The notes below the pieces were generated by a model. The model was not told the DNA's origin, did no database searches, and was given only the letters and a program-made list of their open reading frames with translations. This document shows positions 18,061-25,684 of a stretch of 64,000 nucleotides of DNA, in pieces (within the stretch, counting starts at the first letter, position 1; each line of letters opens with the position of its first letter). The stretch covers positions 176,100-240,099 of the forward strand of contig CAWJXM010000019.1 in NCBI GenBank assembly GCA_963846635.1, in the 5' to 3' direction. The position numbers were made by a program, and so were the translations under genes. Source of the stretch: AP-15 sp963846635. GTDB taxonomy: Bacteria > Pseudomonadota > Alphaproteobacteria > ATCC43930 > CGMCC-115725.

Positions 18061-18837
18061 ATGGCCGGGTTGCCACAGGGACCACTTCGCCGCCTACTCT
18101 CCCGGCTGCCGTCGCGTCTGCTCGCGCGACAACCTCCTGTCAGCCCGATGTCGCCGCCAGGGCTGCCTCCGGTGACCCGTGCCGAGATCTTGTCCCGCTA
18201 TCGTCACCTGCGCCAGATCAGCAAGGAACAGCACGAGGCTGTCCTGGACATCACCGCTGCCGACGTGCTGCTCGACTGGGCCAGGCGGATCGATCTGACG
18301 CAAGGCAGGACGGTGATATCGGACAACGAATATGAAATTGTGCTCGCCGAGGATCTGGCGATTTATCTGGCCCGGTTGGGCCGCCCACACCCGCTCGACC
18401 GTTACGCCCGAGCTGCAGGTTTTGCGCCTGGCTCCGACGAAGCGATCGTGCTCGAGGCCATGCGCCAAGCCCGTTTCTCGCTCTGGCACATTGAGCGGCA
18501 CCACGAAACCACCGGTCTGATCCTGCGCGACCTGCTGCGCGACGAGGAGATCTGGCTAATCGACCAGGCCCTAGCGAAGAACGTGCGGCCGGGACGGGAG
18601 ATGGCCGCACGCCTCATCGTACCCGACCGCTTCGCAATGACGGCTCGCGTCATTGTGCCGATCATCCCGGCTCTGATGACACGCTCGGAGCTGATGGAAG
18701 AAGTGTCCATCAGAGCCCCTGCTTTGAGAAGCCTCCAAGGAAAGGCCCTTGCTGGGGACCCCCGTCTTGCCATCGGCATCTATCGCGCCGCCGTGGCCAC
18801 GGGGGCAATGGACTTCGTCCGCTTCAAGCGAAAATAG
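18061..18837 (+). CDS. Passenger gene of the IS, uncharacterised 258-aa protein, copy B
   Basis: Same gene as at 5932-6708, with the same AAGGAGG ribosome site and length. The replacements are conservative or neutral (MRQARF for MRHARF, LIDQALAKNVRPGREM for LIDEALAKNVRPGQEM, TRSEL for TRAEL). No frameshift or stop is present. An intact frame in both copies suggests the protein is under selection or that the insertions are young. Function unknown. Confidence 0.8.
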   Translation: MAGLPQGPLRRLLSRLPSRLLARQPPVSPMSPPGLPPVTRAEILSRYRHLRQISKEQHEAVLDITAADVLLDWARRIDLTQGRTVISDNEYEIVLAEDLAIYLARLGRPHPLDRYARAAGFAPGSDEAIVLEAMRQARFSLWHIERHHETTGLILRDLLRDEEIWLIDQALAKNVRPGREMAARLIVPDRFAMTARVIVPIIPALMTRSELMEEVSIRAPALRSLQGKALAGDPRLAIGIYRAAVATGAMDFVRFKRK

Positions 18838-18898
18838 GCCAACCTTTCGCTTACAAACGCACTCCAGCTCCCCTCAAAAGCGCTAAAGTCCAGCTCAG

Positions 18899-19074
18899 GT
18901 AATATTATCCCAAATAGGCGAGGCAGATCGCGCGGGGAGCCAAGTAGCCGAGCGCCCTAGCGCTTGGGCTGCTCAACGTCCGTCGCAAGGGCGTGCGATT
19001 TTATGAAATGCGGCCGGTGAGCGAGATTTGCGAATCTTCCGCTCAAGCCGGTCGGTCGCGCAGAAATCGCTGGC
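18899..19074. other. Short intergenic stretch right of IS copy B
   Basis: No gene seen. With the IS and one CTCAG removed, this sequence joins the upstream side of the small gene at 16271-16537, so it probably held that gene's promoter. Confidence 0.4.
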
Positions 19075-19377
19075 ATGAATTACGATGTCGAGGGTATCCG
19101 CCAGAAGATACCGACAGCGGCGCATCGCGCAATCCGGGGCGACATGACCCGCGCAACCCTTGATGCCCTACGCGACGCGCCGGGGCCGATGATAACAAAG
19201 GAACTTGCACGGCACGTCATGGCCGAACGTGGGCTGAACACGGCGGACGTGTCGCTGCTGCAGCTGTTTACGCGCCGCACCGGCGCGTTGCTGCGGCATC
19301 AGAAAAAACGTGGCATCCTTCGATCGGTCAAAGACCCACAGCATGGCCGGTTCGATCTTTGGGAGATCGCCGTCTAG
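19075..19377 (+). CDS. Hypothetical winged-helix-like protein (100 aa)
   Basis: The central part reads MTRATLDALRDAPGPMITKE, followed by a helix and LLQLFTRRTGALLRHQKKRG, then ILRSV...GRFDLWEIAV, a helix-helix-helix-wing pattern. The C-terminal half of the protein at 24386-24862 has the same order (HGEITRRVLDMLRPGG..., CRRITMQLNHMQRRGSVEKI). They may be distant members of one rhizobial family. Function unknown. Confidence 0.65.
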   Translation: MNYDVEGIRQKIPTAAHRAIRGDMTRATLDALRDAPGPMITKELARHVMAERGLNTADVSLLQLFTRRTGALLRHQKKRGILRSVKDPQHGRFDLWEIAV

Positions 19378-19514
19378 ACATCTTCTGCAAGTTTCGCCAA
19401 AAGCGATTTTGGGACGATGCTTAGGCTACAATTCTGACGCCGAGCATGTTACAAACCACGCACGACAGTTATTAATGCTTACAGATTAACCGTATACTCT
19501 ACAGGGTTGCATCT
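19378..19514. promoter_or_regulatory. AT-rich upstream region of the four-gene cassette
   Basis: AT content rises sharply here compared with the flanks (GTTATTAATGCTTACAGATT near 19469). TTAACC and TATACT at about 19486-19498 could be promoter parts, with too short a spacing to assign firmly. It is the only sizeable gap before the cassette at 19515-20532. Confidence 0.35.
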
Positions 19515-19709
19515 ATGAATTCAAGTGATATTTTCATATTCGCAGAGGCGGATCGCTGGCATAATGTGCGAAATGCCGCCTTATGGGATTTTGTGCGGGC
19601 GGAAATTGTTCAGCTGGAGAGAGACGCCATGACGCGTGTGTGGAAGAATCGCATCCCATATCGAGCGCATAATCTGCATCCCTCAACGCGCGCCTTGGCC
19701 GCAGCTTAA
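19515..19709 (+). CDS. Small protein, first gene of the AT-richer cassette
   Basis: 64 residues: MNSSDIFIFAEADRWHNVRN, then ALWDFVRAEIVQLERDAMTR and a short basic tail. Predicted soluble and helical. It resembles small alphaproteobacterial proteins I cannot name. It lies 15 bp upstream of the ribbon-helix-helix-like gene on the same strand, so they are probably co-transcribed. Confidence 0.5.
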   Translation: MNSSDIFIFAEADRWHNVRNAALWDFVRAEIVQLERDAMTRVWKNRIPYRAHNLHPSTRALAAA

Positions 19710-19724
19710 CGAGGGATCAAGCTT

Positions 19725-19979
19725 ATGGCTGAACCGGATGTCCTGAGAATTCAACTCGACGACAACGCCAAAAACGATCTTGGAAGAATTACAAAAGAAC
19801 TCCAAGTGGATACTGGCGATGCTATCGGGACTGCCCTTGGCATGGAAGCCTTCCTTCTTGAACAAGTTAGTAACGGTAAAAAGATTATGATTATTGATAA
19901 AGAAGGCCGTCAACGCGAATTGATGGTCAAAGTGGGGGAGACGGAAGCGAATGGTGGACGAGCCAACCGTAATCGTTAG
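19725..19979 (+). CDS. Ribbon-helix-helix-like protein of the cassette
   Basis: 84 residues. An N-terminal strand (VLRIQLDDNAKNDLGRITKE), two helices (TGDAIGTALGMEAFLLEQVS) and a C-terminal hairpin (NGKKIMIIDKEGRQRELMVK) follow the pattern of small RHH-type proteins. These end in G-x-K-hhh-D-K-x-G and are common on phages and islands. It may bind DNA and repress the cassette. The next frame begins 29 bp before its stop, suggesting coupled translation. Confidence 0.6.
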   Translation: MAEPDVLRIQLDDNAKNDLGRITKELQVDTGDAIGTALGMEAFLLEQVSNGKKIMIIDKEGRQRELMVKVGETEANGGRANRNR

Positions 19980-20100
19980 ATCCATTCGCCCAAGTACCAA
20001 CTCTCCCACTACTGAACAGCCGCCGCCGCCCGCACCCCCGCCAGCACCAACTGGCGAAGTGGTACGAGTTCGCGGCATCCGCCCTATCCTCGCTATGTGA
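19951..20100 (+). CDS. Proline-rich 49-aa peptide overlapping the RHH-like gene
   Basis: It begins MVDEPTVIVRSIRPSTNSPT, continues with a PPPPAPPPAP run, and ends VRVRGIRPILAM. The ATG lies inside the end of the RHH-like gene in another frame, and the stop is 15 bp before the membrane gene. The tight packing favours a real gene, but no homologue is known to me. A flexible linker-like adaptor is conceivable; this is inference. Confidence 0.4.
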   Translation: MVDEPTVIVRSIRPSTNSPTTEQPPPPAPPPAPTGEVVRVRGIRPILAM

Positions 20101-20115
20101 GCGAGTAACGGTGCT

Positions 20116-20532
20116 ATGGCGGACACCAATACCTCCGTTGATCCTCCACATTTCGTCCGTCATCAGCCGCCAGTCCTTAGGCCCGTTTATATCATAGAGA
20201 CGACTAGGCCACCTACAATACGTCGTCATGACATTTCCGATGATGAATTGGAATTATTACGAATAACGGCTGTTGATGGTTTTTTGGAAGCCTTCTGGGG
20301 ATGTGTGGGGGCGCTGTTCGCGGCGCTACCATCCGCGATTGAAAGTGCATGGGATGCTTGGTTTAGCAAGACTCCGCATTCACTCACTCTCATTCATACT
20401 ATAGAAATAGTTATAGTGGTTGCGGCATTTTCGGCGGCCGTTACTTTACGGCTCGTTATTCGTCGAAATAATCAACGAACCAATGATCTTGTTAAGAATA
20501 TCAGGAACCGAGAGGTTGATACGGCCGATTGA
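20116..20532 (+). CDS. Two-TM membrane protein, last gene of the cassette
   Basis: 138 residues. A proline-rich cytosolic start is followed by an amphipathic membrane segment (VDGFLEAFWGCVGALFAALP), a loop with SAWDAWFSKTPHS, a clear helix (IEIVIVVAAFSAAVTLRLVI) and a charged tail RRNNQRTNDLVKN. This small membrane-effector shape recurs in bacterial conflict cassettes, but no SLATT or holin signature is clear. Base composition is lower in GC than the flanks. Confidence 0.6.
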   Translation: MADTNTSVDPPHFVRHQPPVLRPVYIIETTRPPTIRRHDISDDELELLRITAVDGFLEAFWGCVGALFAALPSAIESAWDAWFSKTPHSLTLIHTIEIVIVVAAFSAAVTLRLVIRRNNQRTNDLVKNIRNREVDTAD

Positions 20533-20761
20533 TATCTGCGCCATTCCCCCGAGTGCCCGCGGGCCATAGGTGGCTATGATTTTCATAGAGCGGGCATATC
20601 AAATTGGTGGGACTAGGTTAGAGGCTATCATACGGGCCTAAGATCGCCTCCGGCGTCACCTGTATTGAATTAGGTGCGTCTGCTACATAATTCCGGGTTA
20701 TTCTACCGCTCGCGATAGCCTCGATTTCTGCGCGGTCCATCTCACGCCAATTGCGCATCAG
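20533..20761. other. Intergenic stretch after the cassette
   Basis: No gene with a usable start. A reverse frame continuing past the stop of the small gene at 20762 reads MRNWREMDRAEIEAIASGRI, which looks like a conserved small rhizobial protein. It may be a second short gene ending near 20640. The words TGCTACATAATTCCGG near 20681 resemble the 26-bp repeat seen at 24289 and 27976. Confidence 0.4.
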
Positions 20762-20872
20762 CTATTTCCGTGAGTTGCAAGGTGGCGCCAGTGGGTAGAG
20801 GTCACGGTCGATCGCCTGCCGCAGGTGCTTGGCGAGCGCGCGGGCCTCGTCATCGGTCAAATCCAACGTCAT
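20762..20872 (-). CDS. Small 36-aa protein of a rhizobial family, shortened
   Basis: It begins MTLDLTDDEARALAKHLRQA and then IDRDLYPLAPP, the start of a small acidic protein I recall as frequent in Bradyrhizobium, where it usually runs some 10-20 residues longer. Here it ends at CNSRK and a TAG. It may be an early stop or a frameshift. Function unknown. Confidence 0.5.
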   Translation of the reverse strand: MTLDLTDDEARALAKHLRQAIDRDLYPLAPPCNSRK

Positions 20873-20901
20873 AATTCGCCTGATATGGGTGCGCTGGACC
20901 G

Positions 20902-21030
20902 ATGAACCGATATCTGGCACTCGCCGCGCTTCTTATCCTGTTGGTGCTGGTGACACGTTCGCGGCCGGCAGCCGGGCCCTACTCGGCCTATTCGCCAGAG
21001 GATAACGATACGCCTGGCGGAGGCAAATAG
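20902..21030 (+). CDS. Small membrane or secreted 42-aa peptide
   Basis: It begins MNRYLALAALLILLVLVTRS, a single hydrophobic helix or signal peptide. It ends in a short polar tail with SPEDNDTPGGGK. No homologue recognised. It is too short for confident calling, but the composition is that of an exported or inner-membrane microprotein. Confidence 0.4.
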   Translation: MNRYLALAALLILLVLVTRSRPAAGPYSAYSPEDNDTPGGGK

Positions 21031-21164
21031 TGGCGGCATGTGACGACAACCCGTGACTTCGCGAAGGGTTGGCCGATGTTGTCTGAAGACTTCGCTGGCC
21101 TTGCTTGCGGCGCTCAGAGACCATGGTTGACGAGCGCGCGTTGATCTTGTCCGCGGGAAAAGCG

Positions 21165-21606
21165 TCAAGGTTCCTTATGCCAGATCAAATCATAGCTGCA
21201 AAGGCGGCCGCTTTGGCGCACTCTTGCGGTGCCGCTTCTGTCTACATTGCCGTTGGCGTTTATCTCAATGCCAGGTGAGTTCTTATTTGCGGGTGTCGAT
21301 GGCAATCGCATGGCCAGCTCACCTTGCACCCCCCACAGTTCCTTCCAACTGATGCCGTCTGTTGGCGCTATACCGGGCCTCACCGTTCATTATGGTGAGC
21401 GGCTCTACATTTCGGGCGTCTCCGCATCGGCCCATTCGCCCGCTCATTGTCCGATATGCTTCATTTACCGTCGTCGCGGATACAAGCGCGTATTTACCGT
21501 CAAACGTTGCCCCGGCCGTCGGAACGGGGGGAGCCTGTGCATCTACTGCGTGAAGCGTCATGAAAAACGCGATGACGATCCAAAAACACCCTGTATACCT
21601 CTGCAT
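21165..21606 (-). pseudogene. Small secreted protein of a rhizobial family, single-base frameshift
   Basis: A signal peptide (CFWIVIAFFMTLHAVDAQAP) precedes a beta-rich domain with FDGKYALVSATTVNEAY and RMGRCGDARNVEPLTIMNGE. The frame then closes early. Removing one G from a run of six at about 21330 restores GTVGVQGELAMRLP and a C-terminus ending in RLCSYDLIWHKEP. The paired cysteines (RCGD and LCSY) could form a disulfide. The protein is about 145 residues when repaired. Function unknown; the lesion may be a sequencing error. Confidence 0.75.
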
Positions 21607-21899
21607 GCGCTCAGCCTCCCGTCCTGTGGGTTCTTAACCTTTCTTCGGTCGGCAATCTACGGCACCAGCGCAAATGGCGAAATCAAGTTACTATAATTTG
21701 TCATCGACGGTGCCGAGATGGCATCGCTGCCTACATCCGTCCGGCACGCCAAGTCGTGACGCCACCGTCTTCCTGCACCCTCAACCTGCCGCGCGAAACG
21801 TATCAGGAAACTGCGATTAGCGGCAATTCACCCGCTCCGGTTCACAGTTTTGGCGCGCCTCAGCGCTGTCCGAGATCCGTCAAGGTCAATAGGTATTGT

Positions 21900-22349
21900 T
21901 TAGCGACGGCGGGCGACGGCGGGCGACATCGGCAGCACGGCAAAGCTGTAGCCGCCAACCGGCGAGCCGAGTTCCCAATTGCCGACGGCAATGACCTGCA
22001 CATAAGTTTCTGTGCCCGGATCGAGGTGCAGAATGTCATGTTGACCGGCATAAGTCGCCCCGCCAACAGCTTGCGCCGAAAGCCGATAACGTCCGGGCGG
22101 GAAATCGTGAAAAAACGCGGTGCCCTGCTGGATCGTAACGAGCGGTGTACGATCGACGTAAACGATCGGTTGCGCGGCATAGATATTGCCGCCGGTCGGC
22201 TCACCCTGTCGCAGGAACCATACTCGCGCCAGCCCCGGTGCAAGCGGCGGCGCCGGTGCTCTCGGCGGTTCGGGAACGCAATCGGCAAGCAGGAGTGCAA
22301 TCAGAATAGCGCCAAGCGGCCAGCTTCGGATTGATGAATGCGCGCGCAT
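21900..22349 (-). CDS. Lipoprotein with a DUF2846-like domain
   Basis: 149 residues. The signal segment ends in the lipobox LADC, predicting lipidation and attachment to the envelope. The mature domain (ARVWFLRQGEPTGGNIYAAQ, a VYVDRTPLVTIQQGTAFFHD stretch and FPPGRYRLSAQ) fits DUF2846-type lipoproteins. No binding partner is nearby. Standing alone between a secreted protein and a DUF1488-like gene, it gives no operon clue. Confidence 0.75.
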   Translation of the reverse strand: MRAHSSIRSWPLGAILIALLLADCVPEPPRAPAPPLAPGLARVWFLRQGEPTGGNIYAAQPIVYVDRTPLVTIQQGTAFFHDFPPGRYRLSAQAVGGATYAGQHDILHLDPGTETYVQVIAVGNWELGSPVGGYSFAVLPMSPAVARRR

Positions 22350-22565
22350 AGTCGTCCTTCCCGCCGTAGGCGGCGATGCCGCGGCAGCCGCCTTTGGTTT
22401 GCCGTCCTCAAAACTATGTGGCGGGTTTAATTCAAGATGTTTATACCGAAGAGAACGTCTTTGGTGAGCATTGCGAACCCCTAGCTCGCGCGCCTACCAT
22501 GCCGGAACGCGCCGATTGGTCACATTGCCGCGGGCAAGTGGCCGCCGTCTCCGCAGTGTCGCGCT

Positions 22566-22919
22566 TCAGAAGGCTGCCGGCGATCTTTCTCGCAAGTCCC
22601 GCCCGGTGATCTCGACGTTGCCGTCTTCGGTCAACTGGCGCCAGCGCAGCTTGCGCTCGGCAATCCGCTCGAAACGGGTCCGCTGGAGGTAATAGGCTTC
22701 GAGGCAGCGCTCGGGGGTTGGGGGCTCCGCCAAAAGGCGCTGGAACACGCGCTGTGGGACCCGGACAACGCCCTCGTACTCGCCGATAGCGATGCCGAAC
22801 TCCACGGCCTGCCGCTCGGCATTCCAGCGCGCATCCGCGGGAAAGGTGAAGAACATGCGCAGCTCCGGGTTCTGCGGCGTGGAGGGTTCTCCATTAGTTC
22901 CCGTTTGCGCCGATTGCAA
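22566..22919 (-). CDS. DUF1488-like protein
   Basis: 117 residues. MFFTFPADARWNAERQAVEF, then IAIGEYEGVVRVPQRVFQRL, is the compact strand-helix pattern of small DUF1488-type proteins common in rhizobia. The C-terminal helices contain RCLEAYYLQRTRFERIAERK. No catalytic residues are known for the family. The start used gives 16 polar residues before the domain and could be too far upstream. Confidence 0.65.
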   Translation of the reverse strand: MQSAQTGTNGEPSTPQNPELRMFFTFPADARWNAERQAVEFGIAIGEYEGVVRVPQRVFQRLLAEPPTPERCLEAYYLQRTRFERIAERKLRWRQLTEDGNVEITGRDLRERSPAAF

Positions 22920-23181
22920 CGGTTCCCTTCCCGACCGCGCTCGGCAAAAGATGAAAGGATGAACAATCAGTAATCCACGCTCTCGGACCCATTGCGGACT
23001 GCAGTAAGATGAGCGGCTATGGCTGTGAGCCCGGCATTTAAAGGATGAAAGAGTCCTTGAACCTCAAAGTGCTCTGGATCAAGTCGGCTTGAACGGAAGT
23101 CCGGAAGAGCGGTGGCTTCAGCCTCGGAGATCGCCGCTCGCCGGAAAATGAAGCAGGCGCAGACAGGATGGAGCGCTCGCG

Positions 23182-24111
23182 ATGAAGTTCGGCATCCACA
23201 ACCCCTCATGGGTGTACGGGCCCGATCCGGCCGAGGCCTTCGAGGGGGTGAAAGCGAAGGCGCAATGGGCCGATAGCCACGGTTTCGTCTGGTTCTCGGT
23301 GTTGGATCACCTAATCCAGATCGGCGGCATTGGCGAGCCCGACGAGCCGTTTCTGGAGGGCTGGACGGTCCTTGCGGCGCTCGCCGCCGTCACGAGCCGC
23401 ATCCGTCTTGCTACGCTCGCCACCTCGGTCGGATACCGCAATCCCGCGCATCTCGCGAAGATCGCCGCCAGCATCGACCTGATCAGCCGGGGACGCCTCA
23501 CGCTCGGCATTGGCGCCGGCTGGTTCGAGGACGAGTACCGGCAATACGGCTGGGACTTCCCGTCACGGCCCGCCATACGTATCCGGCAAATGGAGGAAGC
23601 GGTTCAGCTCATTCTGTCGATGTGGACGCAGCCGCGGACGACTTTCCGTGGGAGATACTTCAATGCGGCGGAGGCCATCCTCGAACCAAAGCCCGTCCAC
23701 AAGCCGCACCCGCCGGTCATGATTGCTGGCGGCGGGGAACAGCTGACCTTGCGCGCCGTCGCGCGCCTTGCCGATGCCTGTAACGTCGGTAGCGATCCGG
23801 ACACCGTCCGGCACAAGCTCGCGGTGCTCCGCCGCCACTGCGATACGGCTCGGCGGGATTACGACACGATCGAGAAGACCAACATCATCAGCCTACTGAT
23901 CGCGCGGGATGATGCCAGCGTGCAGGCCAAGCGTGAGCGTCTTGGTGCGCGCGGCCCCTTGGGGGATTTCATCGGCACAATATCTGAGGCCATCGATTTG
24001 ATCGGTCGCTATCAGGAGGCGGGCGTGCAGCTGCTGATCAACAGCGACTACCGGAACGATATGGAGACCCACGAGCTGATGGCATCGGAGGTCATGCCGC
24101 ATTTCGCATGA
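23182..24111 (+). CDS. LLM-class flavin (F420-type) oxidoreductase
   Basis: 309 residues. A luciferase-like TIM barrel starts MKFGIHNPSWVYGPDPAEAF. It contains SRIRLATLATSVGYRNPAHL and LGIGAGWFEDEYRQYGWDFP, hallmarks of F420- or FMN-dependent monooxygenases, then PHPPVMIAGGGEQLTLRAVA and a C-terminal helix ending ASEVMPHFA. Such enzymes oxidise small organic molecules; the substrate cannot be told. The gene stands alone. Confidence 0.9.
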   Translation: MKFGIHNPSWVYGPDPAEAFEGVKAKAQWADSHGFVWFSVLDHLIQIGGIGEPDEPFLEGWTVLAALAAVTSRIRLATLATSVGYRNPAHLAKIAASIDLISRGRLTLGIGAGWFEDEYRQYGWDFPSRPAIRIRQMEEAVQLILSMWTQPRTTFRGRYFNAAEAILEPKPVHKPHPPVMIAGGGEQLTLRAVARLADACNVGSDPDTVRHKLAVLRRHCDTARRDYDTIEKTNIISLLIARDDASVQAKRERLGARGPLGDFIGTISEAIDLIGRYQEAGVQLLINSDYRNDMETHELMASEVMPHFA

Positions 24112-24131
24112 GTGAGTGCTGAATCCGAGTT

Positions 24132-24335
24132 TCACACGGTCTGACGGAGGCGTGGCCCTGCTGATGGATGAGGCGGCGCAGGGTACGGCTCTCGCGCAAG
24201 CGGGACTTCGGAGCCGCATGCGCGAAGAAAGGCGAGATGTCCCTCGCTTATCAGGGCATATTGTTTCTCGGCGAGATCCGCGAAATTTCCGGTATTATGT
24301 AGCAACAGCCACCACAAAGTAAAGGCGCGCGGCAC
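24132..24335 (-). CDS. Possible small protein sharing a 26-bp 5' repeat
   Basis: 67 residues from a GTG. The start contains LWWLLLHNTGNFADLAEKQY followed by ALISEGHLAFLRACG, then low-complexity sequence. The LWWLLLHNTG segment is encoded by a 26-bp repeat that recurs inverted at 27976-28001. It may be a genuine small membrane-associated family or a truncated copy of one. Weak call. Confidence 0.3.
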   Translation of the reverse strand: MPRAFTLWWLLLHNTGNFADLAEKQYALISEGHLAFLRACGSEVPLAREPYPAPPHPSAGPRLRQTV

Positions 24336-24385
24336 TTGGCGAGCGCAAAATATCCGGTCCCGCTATCGGGCGATCGGATATTGCG

Positions 24386-24862
24386 ATGGGCGAGCTGGAA
24401 CTACGCGGGCAACACGCGAATCTAATCAAGACGCTGCTCCGCAAGCGCCGCGACATCGCATTCCACATTACCGAACTTGAACGCCAAGCGGAAGCCGTCC
24501 GGGCCGATCTCATCCACTTGGATGCGGTTATCCGCATCTTCGCCCCCGATCTCCCGCCCGATGTGTTGCCCGAGCGCCAGCGCCATCCGCGCCGTCTCGA
24601 CTACTTCGCACATGGCGAGATCACCCGCCGCGTTCTCGACATGCTGCGACCGGGCGGAACCATCCAGGCGATCGACATAGCTAAGCAGGCAATAGAGGAG
24701 AAAGGGTTCAGCTTTGAGGATCGGCGCGTCCGAACCGAGTTCTGTCGCCGGATCACGATGCAGCTGAACCACATGCAGCGCCGCGGGTCGGTCGAGAAGA
24801 TCGGCGCTGGGCGGGGCGTGCGGTGGAAGCTGGCGGAGCGGGAGGCGGAACTATCTGTGTAA
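24386..24862 (+). CDS. Hypothetical coiled-coil/winged-helix protein
   Basis: 158 residues. The N-terminal half is a coiled coil (LIKTLLRKRRDIAFHITELE, then RQAEAVRADLIHLDAVI). A linker with PPDVLPERQRHPRR leads to a winged-helix-like C-terminus (HGEITRRVLDMLRPGGTIQA, CRRITMQLNHMQRRGSVEKI). I recall similar uncharacterised proteins in many rhizobia. It shares the C-terminal pattern with the gene at 19075. A DNA-binding role is inferred only from the fold pattern. Confidence 0.7.
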   Translation: MGELELRGQHANLIKTLLRKRRDIAFHITELERQAEAVRADLIHLDAVIRIFAPDLPPDVLPERQRHPRRLDYFAHGEITRRVLDMLRPGGTIQAIDIAKQAIEEKGFSFEDRRVRTEFCRRITMQLNHMQRRGSVEKIGAGRGVRWKLAEREAELSV

Positions 24863-25122
24863 GGTATGTGGCTGATTTTGTGGGGGAGAATCGAGAACGC
24901 CGGCATATCTTGAAACTGCCCCAATTGTTTGATATTTAAATCAGTCAGACACAAGAAAAGGCCACGGCGTCACCCGTGACCTTGCTCTTGATACCCACGA
25001 TGGCTAGGAAGCTGCGCGGGTCAGGACAGTACAAACACGTGCCTATTCGCACGACGCTGCCCTGTTGTCAAGCGGCTTCCTTCACAACGGCGAGAGTCGC
25101 CGAACGGAGAGGGTCGTCTGAA
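24863..25122. other. Intergenic stretch
   Basis: No gene with support. AT-rich around 24920-24960. A forward frame from 24976 runs into the next gene but its first part has no protein-like pattern. Confidence 0.4.
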
Positions 25123-25398
25123 ATGTCAACTCGATCAAACGTCGTCTCGGCAATAATCTCCAAAGTCGGAACCACCAACTTCTCTATATGGCGGATCAGT
25201 CTTACCCACGACTTGTCTGAGCGTAAGCAATATTGGGCGGACATCATGAAACAAAACATTACATGGTGGGCCAGTTGGACGGCAAATTCTCTATCCGACG
25301 CACAGGACATCGAAGCGCATTTTATCAGCAGAGGAATGAAAGGTGGAACGGGCGGTAATCTTTCCAATCACCGCACCGTGTATATTTACGTATTCTAG
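25123..25398 (+). CDS. GIY-YIG-like small protein (uncharacterised)
   Basis: 91 residues from MSTRSNVVSAIISKVGTTNF, with a GGAGAGG site upstream. It continues SIWRISLTHDLSERKQYWAD and ends with DAQDIEAHFISRGMKGGTGG and TVYIYVF. A strand plus RISLTxDxxERKxYW, a helix with DAQxIE and a GG turn recall small single-domain GIY-YIG-like proteins. The nuclease tyrosines and catalytic Arg/Glu pair are not clearly in place, so activity is doubtful. Confidence 0.6.
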   Translation: MSTRSNVVSAIISKVGTTNFSIWRISLTHDLSERKQYWADIMKQNITWWASWTANSLSDAQDIEAHFISRGMKGGTGGNLSNHRTVYIYVF

Positions 25399-25580
25399 GC
25401 TGACCGGTCGGCTACCTCATCCGCTGTTTTTAGTTCTTCGAGGTAGCCATCCCATTCCTCGACGGCCGGCCTACCTTCATGGGCAACCGCATGTAAGCGG
25501 TTGTGAGCGAGAAGCCATCGTGTACGATATTGGGCGGCTGTGTGCTCGCCGTTGTCGAGTTGGGCTAAGTCTTTATCCAT
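25395..25580 (-). CDS. Hypothetical 61-aa acidic protein
   Basis: It begins MDKDLAQLDNGEHTAAQYRT, then RWLLAHNRLHAVAHEG. It is helical and acidic at the C-terminus, with a GGAG site 10 bp before the ATG. It converges with and overlaps the preceding gene by 4 bp. No family recognised. Confidence 0.45.
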   Translation of the reverse strand: MDKDLAQLDNGEHTAAQYRTRWLLAHNRLHAVAHEGRPAVEEWDGYLEELKTADEVADRSA

Positions 25581-25684
25581 TTGCTCATAGCTCCACTATC
25601 GTCTATCCTTACTAGGCTAGACAGCGAGAAGAAATGAGCAGTTCCGGGCGACGATGCCAGCGCCGCTCCCGGAACTGCGGTGGC

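Larger units (their letters stand above)
16577..18893. mobile_element. IS copy B (2317 bp), same element as copy A
   Basis: Same length and same inverted repeats (CTGGACTTTGGCGCTTTTGG inward at both ends, with one or two changes) as the copy at 4448-6764. It has its own 5-bp duplication, CTCAG, at 16572-16576 and 18894-18898. The separate duplications show two independent insertions. Copies differ by scattered single bases, so transposition was recent or the copies have been homogenised. Confidence 0.9.

Noticed and set aside
4448..18893. Composite transposon bounded by the two IS copies
   Set aside because: Each copy has its own 5-bp target duplication, so the segment between them did not move as a unit.
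23311..23838. Reverse-strand open frames inside the LLM oxidoreductase
   Set aside because: Shadow frames of high-GC codons; no family pattern, while the forward frame is clearly coding.
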